Shown here: positions 1 to 5,013 of the stretch, piece by piece
Numbering within the stretch: the stretch's first letter is position 1
Layout of the letters: each line of letters starts with the position of its first letter
NCBI GenBank assembly: GCA_016929875.1
Contig: JAFGHZ010000113.1
Location: forward strand, 1 to 5,083
Source of the DNA: Dehalococcoidales bacterium
GTDB lineage: Bacteria > Chloroflexota > Dehalococcoidia > Dehalococcoidales > Fen-1064
Length of the DNA stretch: 5,083 bases
Direction: 5' to 3'
Notes under the pieces: model-generated
What the model was told of the DNA's origin: nothing
The model's input: the letters and a program-made list of their open reading frames with translations, nothing else
The model's database searches: none
Translations under genes and position numbers: made by a program

Positions 1-240
1 GGTTGGGGAATACTGGTGCTAATTATCCTCTCCATACCGGGTTTCGGTACGGCAATGCCGGGTGTGCTTTCCGACTGGGCAAAAGTAATTCCTTCGTTCT
101 ATCTTACCGATACCGTGAGCCGTGTTGCCAATTACGGCGCCGGCTGGGCTGACATCGGCTCCAATCTCGCCATTCTCGCCGGCTTCACGGCAGTGGTCAT
201 TGGCGGCGGGATGCTGGCACTAAGGAGACGCTACCAATGA
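1..240 (+). CDS. ABC-2 type transporter permease, C-terminal fragment
   Basis: This is the 3' end of a membrane permease gene whose start lies before the window. The reading frame is open from base 1, so the GTG at 16 is internal and should not be taken as the start. The 79 visible residues hold the end of one hydrophobic segment, a periplasmic-type stretch (VIPSFYLTDTVSRVA) and a last membrane helix of about 20 residues (LAILAGFTAVVIGGG), ending in the basic tail LRRRYQ expected on the cytoplasmic side. This matches the C-terminal end of ABC-2 family permeases, where a P-x-Y-type segment precedes the last helix. The stop codon overlaps the ATG of the next permease (ATGA), so the two are co-translated and probably form a heterodimeric channel. 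The substrate cannot be told from this fragment. Confidence 0.8.
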   Translation, partial: GWGILVLIILSIPGFGTAMPGVLSDWAKVIPSFYLTDTVSRVANYGAGWADIGSNLAILAGFTAVVIGGGMLALRRRYQ

Positions 241-1307
241 ATATAAAGCGTGTCTGGCGACTGATAAAAACAGAGGTCTTTCATGGACCTAAAGACGTAG
301 TGCTTGTCATGGCAATCGTCATGCCGATATTGCTGGCACTCTTTTTCAACCTGGCTTTCGGGAACATATTCACCGACATCGCAAAGCTAGGCATATATGA
401 TGAAGGAGATTCTCAACTGACATCAGTATTGAAGACGAATGAGAGCATCAGGCTGAAAACATACGAAAACAAGACCGATTTGATTAATGCGACTGCAAGC
501 GGCTCGGTAGACATGGGAGTAGTCCTTCCTTCCGATTTCGACGATACAGTCGAATCCGGGACCGTAAAACTTGATGCTTATATCTGGGGAGAAAGCCTGG
601 CGATGAACCGCACCATTATCCCGATAGCCCTGACTGACGCGATACGTGAAATCAAAGGCGCGATTTTACCGGTCAACATCAATACGGTGCCGCTGGGAGA
701 TGAAGCTAGTCTCCCGTGGAACGACCGCCTGTTACCCACGGTAGTGCTTCTTGCCATTTTCTTCGGTGGAATGATGATACCGGCTTCTTCTCTAATCAAC
801 GAAAAGAACCGCCATACACTGGAAGCCCTGAGCGTCACGCCTACTACTATCACCGATATCTTTGTTGCTAAAGGAATCATCGGAGCATCACTGGCGATAG
901 TGATGGGGGTGATAACACTGTCTATCAGCGGCGCTTTCAATTCATCTTTCGGCTCACTGGTCCTTGTTCTGGCACTGGGAGCTGTTATGGCCGCAGAAAT
1001 CGGGCTCATTGTGGGGGCTTACATAAAAGAAATGAACAATCTTTTCGCTTTCTGGAAATTCGGAGGACTATTGCTCTTCGGTCCCGCCATTGTTTTCATG
1101 TTTCCGGAAATCCCGCAGTGGATTAGCTATATCTTCCCGACCTATTACATTATCAGGCCGGTTACCGATTTAACTATTAACGGGCTGGGTTTCAGCTCGA
1201 TTATTCCGCATTTAGGCATTCTCATCGTTATCATTATCGCCATTGCTCTGATTGTCAGAAATATCATCAGCCGCTTAAGCACCAAAGCACTAAAGCTTTA
1301 CAGTTGA
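237..1307 (+). CDS. ABC-2 type transporter permease
   Basis: A complete 356-residue membrane permease of the ABC-2 exporter type (like NatB or YbhS). The layout is classical: a cytoplasmic N-terminus, helix 1 at about 20-42, a large extracytoplasmic domain at about 45-163, then five more helices at about 166-187, 212-234, 239-262, 270-289 and 322-343. The cytoplasmic loop after helix 2 carries the family signature EKNRHTLEALSVTPTT (residues 189-204), which in known members contacts the ATPase. A PTYYIIRP segment (301-308) precedes the last helix. The ATG overlaps the stop of the preceding permease and has AAGGAG at 222-227, nine bases upstream, so the start is well supported. No ATPase gene is visible and would be expected further upstream. 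Such pairs export drugs, lipids, sodium or polysaccharides. Nothing here identifies the substrate. Confidence 0.9.
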   Translation: MNIKRVWRLIKTEVFHGPKDVVLVMAIVMPILLALFFNLAFGNIFTDIAKLGIYDEGDSQLTSVLKTNESIRLKTYENKTDLINATASGSVDMGVVLPSDFDDTVESGTVKLDAYIWGESLAMNRTIIPIALTDAIREIKGAILPVNINTVPLGDEASLPWNDRLLPTVVLLAIFFGGMMIPASSLINEKNRHTLEALSVTPTTITDIFVAKGIIGASLAIVMGVITLSISGAFNSSFGSLVLVLALGAVMAAEIGLIVGAYIKEMNNLFAFWKFGGLLLFGPAIVFMFPEIPQWISYIFPTYYIIRPVTDLTINGLGFSSIIPHLGILIVIIIAIALIVRNIISRLSTKALKLYS

Positions 1308-1321
1308 AGACTATTTTAACA

Positions 1322-2809
1322 TCAGACAAACGGAGGCAGCCAGGTCTTGATAATTGGCGGAATAGCCGGATTGAAAATGACGAAAATGCCAAGATGAATC
1401 AACAGGTATAATCCTATTACAACATAGGCAGTCACTATCCAGGGGGATATTCGGATGAGTTCAAAACTTCTGGTTTTCAATTTATGTAACCAGTCGGTAA
1501 GGCCCATCCCGATGCCGATACAAATCGCAGGCGTGGTGGACAGAAAATAAAACACGAACGTGACCCGGTTCGTTGCAATGTTCAAAGGTATCCAGATAAG
1601 GTAAGTTGCCAGGAACCAGAGTAAGACGAGACCTGCCGCTTTACTTCCCTTTATTGCCTTGTAAATCATGTAGCCGATAGTCGGGATAACCAGAATTTGT
1701 ATCGTAGTGCTGATAAAAGAGATGTACTGCGGGTCATACGAATATACGATAAACGGAGAATTGTATTCGGGGTCGATAAACTGCGGATATAGCCATACCC
1801 AGGGACGGCTGGATATCGACAGCTTGGGGACAGTAAACTGATTGGCAGCCGTGCTCGTGAGCAGAGAATCAATTCTCGTGACGGGATTTTCTATGCTTCC
1901 TTGAATGAACATATCGAAAAACACCAGGAAAAACACAAAGGCAACCGCGGCAACAACCAGTGAAGCCGACAAAGTCTTCCACTTATCCCTTCTGTAAATA
2001 ACCCAGTGCAAAAAGAGTGCAATGATTATCAAAACACCGGCCAGTTTACAATTCGCACTGAGAGCCACAAAGATTCCGGATAATATATATCTCCTATCGA
2101 GATAACTGAGAACAGCCGCCAGCATAAAAGTGACCATATAAACGTCCAGTAGAGCCAGACCGGAATGAAGGAACGTCATATCTTCGGCTGCGAACAGGAA
2201 GGTAGCCAGCATGGTAGCTTTCCAGGAAAACCCAAGCTTACGGCAAATGAAATAGAAGATGACAATACCAATCGTACCGAATATTCCCGAAAAGAAACGC
2301 CAGCCGAACGCATTATCGGTATAAACGTAAATCTTTTCTTGCGAGGGATGACTCCTTACGGTAGTACCGCCTACGCCACGCTCGACAGTGATTCGATTGA
2401 GTAGCGAATCGACGTTTCGGACGTCCATCTGTTCCATTCTAATTCTTATCGTCATACCGATACGGAACCCGGAAGTATCACTCACGTATATTACGGTATC
2501 ATTAGTGCCGTCGTCCCCGATAGAGCGACCCGTCTTTGCTCCGGTGTCTTTTTCAGGGGCAGCGAATCCATTGAAAATATATTCCCCTGCCACGATGAAG
2601 AGCTTGGCAAGAGGTGGATGTTCAGGGCGCAACTCACCGGTACCGCTGACAATAGACCGTGCATCGCCGACATACCACGTCTCATCCCAGACTATCGTCT
2701 CGGGACGTTCTATCGCAATGAAATGAAACAATAGAGTAACCACGACAATAATAAGAAGGCCGAGATGATCCCAATGCAAAATCCGAAGCCAGAAACTTTT
2801 CAATATCAC
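1322..2809 (-). CDS. Family 39 (PMT-like) membrane glycosyltransferase with an inserted loop domain
   Basis: A 495-residue polytopic membrane protein resembling the dolichyl-phosphate-mannose protein mannosyltransferase (PMT, GT39) family, which uses polyprenyl-phosphate sugars on the outer face of the membrane. Evidence: helix 1 at about 16-33; the acidic motif WDETWY (41-46), where the family's catalytic acidic pair sits; EHPPLAKL (63-70); GWRFFSGIFGT (169-179); LALLDVYMVTF (218-228); many later helices; and NRVTFVFYF (414-422) near the end. Between HPPLAK and GWR lies an insert of about 70 residues (about 94-163) with a beta-rich look (VSDTSGFRIGMTIRI, TVERGVGGTT). The start is uncertain. 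An in-frame TGA lies just upstream. GTG at 2809 gives the longest form and has only a weak GGTG in front. TTG at 2803 is two codons shorter and follows GGGAG by 5 bases, so it may be the true start. The target protein or glycan is unknown. The gene is convergent with the permease, 14 bases away. Confidence 0.88.
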   Translation of the reverse strand: MILKSFWLRILHWDHLGLLIIVVVTLLFHFIAIERPETIVWDETWYVGDARSIVSGTGELRPEHPPLAKLFIVAGEYIFNGFAAPEKDTGAKTGRSIGDDGTNDTVIYVSDTSGFRIGMTIRIRMEQMDVRNVDSLLNRITVERGVGGTTVRSHPSQEKIYVYTDNAFGWRFFSGIFGTIGIVIFYFICRKLGFSWKATMLATFLFAAEDMTFLHSGLALLDVYMVTFMLAAVLSYLDRRYILSGIFVALSANCKLAGVLIIIALFLHWVIYRRDKWKTLSASLVVAAVAFVFFLVFFDMFIQGSIENPVTRIDSLLTSTAANQFTVPKLSISSRPWVWLYPQFIDPEYNSPFIVYSYDPQYISFISTTIQILVIPTIGYMIYKAIKGSKAAGLVLLWFLATYLIWIPLNIATNRVTFVFYFLSTTPAICIGIGMGLTDWLHKLKTRSFELIRISPWIVTAYVVIGLYLLIHLGIFVIFNPAIPPIIKTWLPPFV

Positions 2810-2923
2810 TCCCGCACCGAATCAGGTAATATTTAACAAAATCTTGCTTACCACAATAAGACAAAAGACGATATTTTTCAAGCCCTCACGAAATTATTCC
2901 GGAAAATAAACCCGACGGTATTC

Positions 2924-2947
2924 TCTTCATCTGCTGCCTAATGAAGA
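2924..2947. repeat. 7-bp inverted repeat, candidate operator
   Basis: TCTTCAT (2924-2930) and its exact reverse complement ATGAAGA (2941-2947) are separated by 10 bases, with half-site centres 17 bases apart. The element sits upstream of the proposed -10 of the thioesterase gene, over the place where a -35 would be. That position suits a regulator, but no regulator gene is visible, and a repeat this short can arise by chance. Confidence 0.3.
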
Positions 2948-2961
2948 ACACCGCCCAAACG

Positions 2962-2970
2962 TGCTAATAT
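2962..2970 (+). promoter_or_regulatory. Extended -10 promoter element of the thioesterase operon
   Basis: TGC followed by TAATAT (2965-2970) forms an extended -10 element matching the hexamer consensus at 4 of 6 positions. No convincing -35 is present, which fits the extended type. The start of transcription would fall at about 2977-2979, on or next to the ATG at 2979, so the message would have essentially no leader. Confidence 0.45.
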
Positions 2971-2978
2971 AGATAAGA

Positions 2979-3404
2979 ATGTCTAACTGGCCACAAATTT
3001 CACTCAGCAGTATCGATGGTTACACTCAATGCTTCGGTTGCGGAAAGGATAATCCCATCGGTCTGAAATTAAATTTGAAACCTGACGGTAAAGGGCTCAG
3101 AGCCGAGTTTACTCCCGGCGAGCAATTCCAGGGCTGGCCCGGATACCTCCACGGTGGTATTACTGCCTGCATTCTCGATGAAGCGATGAGTAATACCGCG
3201 GGGTTGGGCGGTTTACGCTGCATCACCGCAAAACTGGAGACGAGATTTATCCGTCTCGTCCCCATCAATGAGCCTCTGGTTGTTACCGCCGCCATCACCA
3301 GGAAGACCAGAAAGGTAATCCAGACTGCCGGGAAAATTCACCTGAAAGACGGCTCTATCGCCGCAGAAGCGACCGGCACCCACTTTGTCGCTAATAACAA
3401 CTGA
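2979..3404 (+). CDS. PaaI-type HotDog-fold thioesterase
   Basis: A 141-residue soluble protein of the HotDog thioesterase superfamily (4HBT/PaaI type), which hydrolyses acyl-CoA thioesters in the cytoplasm. The N-terminal CFGCGKDNPIGL (18-29) is common in this subgroup. The core motif is LHGGITACILDEAM (57-70): HGG begins the hot-dog helix, and the acidic D67/E68 occupy the usual catalytic region. The beta strands follow, with KLETRFIRLVPINEPL (85-100) and ending in EATGTHFV (130-137). The length is normal for a single-domain enzyme. The ATG has no real SD sequence in front but has an extended -10 eight bases upstream, suggesting a leaderless transcript. It is the first gene of a set followed by a HAD phosphatase and ndk. 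The acyl-CoA substrate cannot be assigned from sequence. Confidence 0.88.
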   Translation: MSNWPQISLSSIDGYTQCFGCGKDNPIGLKLNLKPDGKGLRAEFTPGEQFQGWPGYLHGGITACILDEAMSNTAGLGGLRCITAKLETRFIRLVPINEPLVVTAAITRKTRKVIQTAGKIHLKDGSIAAEATGTHFVANNN

Positions 3405-3414
3405 CACAAACTAC

Positions 3415-3420
3415 AAGGAG
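3415..3420 (+). promoter_or_regulatory. Ribosome binding site that points to a CTG start
   Basis: AAGGAG lies 7 bases before an in-frame CTG at 3428-3430. It is 40 bases from the GTG at 3461, too far to serve it. The same hexamer precedes ndk (4119-4124) and the second permease (222-227), so it is the SD form used by neighbouring genes. Confidence 0.7.
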
Positions 3421-3427
3421 AAGCCAA

Positions 3428-4102
3428 CTGAACACCCGAAACAAAAACAGCCGACGGGCCGTGCTCTGGGATATGGATGGTACAATCGTGGATTCTTCGG
3501 ACTACCACCGGACTGCCTGGCAGAAAACCCTCCGTAATCACGGCGTGGAACTCACCGAAGAAAAATTCCGATACGCTTTCGGAAGGAGAAACGACGAGAA
3601 TATCCGCAATTTCATCGGCCAGCACCTTTCCCAGCAGGAAGTGGACAAAATCGGGGAAGAAAAGGAAACCGCCTTCCGGGATCTGATAAAAGACAGTATT
3701 AAATCATTCCCCGGCGCGGTTGAACTGATAAAATCGCTTGCGAAGGCGGGGTTCCAGCAAGCTATCGTATCTTCCGCACCGCTCGAAAACATCCGATTAA
3801 TTACAAGGACATTGAATATTGAGGGCTATTTCAAACTTTTAATTTCCGGGGATGATGTCACGAAAGGCAAACCCCATCCGCAGGCATTTTTACTTGCCGC
3901 CGGAAAGCTAGGCATCGAACCGGAGAATTGTGTCGTGATGGAAGATGCCGTCGCCGGTGTCACTGCCGCCAAAGCGGGGGGTATGCATTGTATCGCCGTG
4001 ACGAACAGTAACCACAAAGGATTACTGTCCTCCGCCGATATCGTTACCGACAGCCTGGAGAAAATAACGGCAGAAACCGTCGAAAAAATTCTAGACCGAT
4101 AA
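3428..4102 (+). CDS. HAD-superfamily phosphatase, beta-phosphoglucomutase-like
   Basis: A haloacid dehalogenase-type hydrolase (subfamily I with a helical cap, PGMB/Gph-like) acting on small phosphorylated metabolites with Mg2+. All four motifs are present, numbered here from the GTG at 3461: motif I DMDGT (D4 nucleophile, D6 acid/base), motif II VSS (S104), motif III lysine K137 in TKGKPHP, and motif IV MEDAVAG with E161 and D162. The cap lies between motifs I and II, with SSDYHRTAW (12-20) at its start. I place the start at CTG 3428, giving 224 residues. It has AAGGAG 7 bases upstream and supplies the residues RRAV that complete the first beta strand before LWDMDGT. The GTG at 3461 lacks an SD and leaves only three residues before the nucleophile. 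The gene starts 23 bases after the thioesterase and is probably co-transcribed with it. The exact substrate is unknown. Confidence 0.9.
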   Translation: MNTRNKNSRRAVLWDMDGTIVDSSDYHRTAWQKTLRNHGVELTEEKFRYAFGRRNDENIRNFIGQHLSQQEVDKIGEEKETAFRDLIKDSIKSFPGAVELIKSLAKAGFQQAIVSSAPLENIRLITRTLNIEGYFKLLISGDDVTKGKPHPQAFLLAAGKLGIEPENCVVMEDAVAGVTAAKAGGMHCIAVTNSNHKGLLSSADIVTDSLEKITAETVEKILDR

Positions 4103-4130
4103 GAAACGATTTACGGATAAGGAGCAATCA

Positions 4131-4550
4131 ATGGAAAGGTCTCTGGTACTTATCAAACCCGATGCAATGAAACGAAATATAGCCGGCGCTATTATCAATC
4201 GTTTCGAGCAACGTGGTCTGAAAATAGTGGCGCTCAAAGAACTCCACATGGACGGGGCATTAGCCAAACGGCACTACGCTATTCATCAAGGCAAGCCTTT
4301 CTTCGATGGACTGGTCAAATACATCACATCCTCACCTATCATCGCCATCGTCTTCGAGGGGAATAATGCCATCGAGGTAATCAGAAAAATGATGGGCGCT
4401 ACCGACCCCGCGAAAGCTGAGAAAGGAACCATCAGAGCCGATTTCGGAGTGGACATTCAGAACAATGCGGTGCATGGCTCGGACTCGCCGGAAAATGCAG
4501 CGAAGGAAATCAAGATTTTCTTCAGCGAGAAGGAAATCTTTAACTACTGA
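4131..4550 (+). CDS. ndk: Nucleoside diphosphate kinase
   Basis: Transfers the gamma phosphate of ATP to nucleoside diphosphates through a phosphohistidine intermediate, balancing cellular (d)NTP pools in the cytoplasm. The 139-residue length is typical of bacterial Ndk. The sequence shows the N-terminal ERSLVLIKPDA (2-12) with the nucleotide-binding K9, the HYAIHQGKPFF segment (48-58, the family's Y-x-x-H region), GATDPAKAEKGTIRADFG (89-106) and the active-site block NNAVHGSDS with catalytic H115. The ATG at 4131 has AAGGAG at 4119-4124, six bases upstream. It lies 28 bases after the HAD gene and is the last gene of the three-gene set. Its stop overlaps the 3' end of the opposing rsfS by 7 bases. 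No key residue is missing. Confidence 0.97.
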   Translation: MERSLVLIKPDAMKRNIAGAIINRFEQRGLKIVALKELHMDGALAKRHYAIHQGKPFFDGLVKYITSSPIIAIVFEGNNAIEVIRKMMGATDPAKAEKGTIRADFGVDIQNNAVHGSDSPENAAKEIKIFFSEKEIFNY

Positions 4551-4888
4551 ATCCTGACCACCTGAGTGGCCTGGTTCCATAATTCATCGAGCTGGTAATA
4601 TTCCCGTTCCGCCGGGGAAAAGATGTGGATGAGCACATCGCCGTAATCGTATAGCAACCAGCCGGAACCCGATGTACCTTCCTGGTGAATGGGACGGACG
4701 CCATCTTTTTTCAATGTCTGCTCGATTTCGTCGCCGATGGCCCTTAATTGCCGTTCACTTTCACCGCTACAAATTACAAAATAATCGGCGAAAGTGCATA
4801 TCTTACTGACATCAAGTAAAACAATATCAGAGGCTTGCTTTTCGCTCGCCGCTTCTACCGCCTTACGCGCAATTTCTATTCCTTCCAG
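4544..4888 (-). CDS. rsfS: Ribosomal silencing factor RsfS (CTG start)
   Basis: RsfS (YbeB/DUF143 family) binds protein L14 of the large ribosomal subunit and blocks subunit joining, lowering translation when nutrients are scarce. The translation shows the family blocks in order: EGIEIARKAVEAA at the N-terminus, ASDIVLLDVS (about 19-28), ADYFVICSGESERQ (about 34-47), IGDEIEQTLKKDG (about 51-63), a glycine-rich GTSGSGW leading into WLLYDYGDVLIHIF (about 77-90), and REYYQLDELW (about 95-104). From CTG at 4888 the protein is 114 residues, usual for the family. No ATG, GTG or TTG exists between the upstream in-frame TAA and this N-terminus, and the first TTG is deep inside the conserved domain. 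The CTG follows GGAGG by 6 bases and sits where family members have their first Met. A strong extended -10 lies upstream. The gene is convergent with ndk and divergent from the TIM-barrel gene. Confidence 0.93.
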   Translation of the reverse strand: MEGIEIARKAVEAASEKQASDIVLLDVSKICTFADYFVICSGESERQLRAIGDEIEQTLKKDGVRPIHQEGTSGSGWLLYDYGDVLIHIFSPAEREYYQLDELWNQATQVVRIQ

Positions 4889-4894
4889 AAACTT

Positions 4895-4899
4895 CCTCC
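4895..4899 (-). promoter_or_regulatory. Ribosome binding site of rsfS, pointing to a CTG start
   Basis: On the minus strand a GGAGG core, inside a G-rich run, lies 6 bases before CTG (4888-4886). This is close to ideal SD strength and spacing. With no standard start codon nearby, it decides the start of rsfS. Confidence 0.8.
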
Positions 4900-4904
4900 C
4901 CCGA

Positions 4905-4922
4905 ACCCGAAAGTCCTCGGGC
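4905..4922 (-). other. Small hairpin in the rsfS 5' leader
   Basis: On the minus strand CCCGA (4921-4917) pairs with TCGGG (4910-4906) around a six-base loop, with a possible G-U pair extending the stem at 4922/4905. It would form at the very 5' end of the predicted mRNA, a few bases before the SD. It could protect the end or tune translation, but it is short, and its function is inference. Confidence 0.35.
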
Positions 4923-4929
4923 TGTCTAT

Positions 4930-4961
4930 ATTATACCATCATAAGATTCGCTATGTTTCAA
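4930..4961 (-). promoter_or_regulatory. rsfS promoter (extended -10, perfect TATAAT)
   Basis: On the minus strand TGG-TATAAT occupies 4938-4930: a perfect -10 hexamer with the TGn extension. A possible -35, TTGAAA (4961-4956), is 20 bases away, longer than the usual 17, so the extended -10 probably carries most of the strength. Transcription would start at about 4923, giving a leader of about 35 bases that contains the hairpin and the SD of rsfS. Confidence 0.7.
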
Positions 4962-4968
4962 CTAAATT

Positions 4969-4979
4969 TCGATAATCGA
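4969..4979. repeat. 11-bp palindrome in the divergent promoter region
   Basis: TCGAT-A-ATCGA is a perfect palindrome around a central A. It lies between the rsfS and TIM-barrel promoters, about 34-44 bases before the predicted start of the plus-strand transcript and just upstream of the possible rsfS -35. The position suits an operator controlling one or both genes, but no regulator is visible and chance is possible. Confidence 0.3.
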
Positions 4980-4997
4980 GCATCATGGCAAATATTG

Positions 4998-5006
4998 TGC
5001 GATAAT
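4998..5006 (+). promoter_or_regulatory. Extended -10 promoter element of the TIM-barrel gene
   Basis: TGC-GATAAT: the hexamer at 5001-5006 matches TATAAT at 5 of 6 positions and has the TGn extension. There is no clear -35. Transcription would begin at about 5013-5014, on the ATG at 5014, which has no SD, so a leaderless mRNA is predicted. Confidence 0.5.
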
Positions 5007-5013
5007 TACCAGT

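Noticed and set aside
578..1009. 143-codon open frame on the minus strand inside the second permease
   Set aside because: It lies wholly opposite a clear ABC-2 permease gene and has no recognisable protein pattern; a shadow frame.
1308..1321. Possible bidirectional terminator between the permease and the glycosyltransferase
   Set aside because: Only 14 bases separate the stops and no stem with a T-run can be drawn there.
2388..2726. 112-codon open frame on the plus strand inside the glycosyltransferase gene
   Set aside because: Antisense to the N-terminal region of a well-supported gene, with low-complexity shadow composition and no SD or family motif.
2825..2880. Possible promoter for the glycosyltransferase on the minus strand
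   Set aside because: The region is AT-rich, but no -35/-10 pair with acceptable spacing matched at more than about half the consensus positions, so no site is called.
2894..2909. Palindromic TTCCGGAA and overlapping TTATT/AATAA repeat
   Set aside because: Short and AT-rich, with two competing ways to pair; it has no T-run to act as a terminator and no clear link to a promoter.
3338..3625. 95-codon minus-strand open frame spanning the thioesterase-HAD junction
   Set aside because: Antisense to two well-supported genes and with no family motif.
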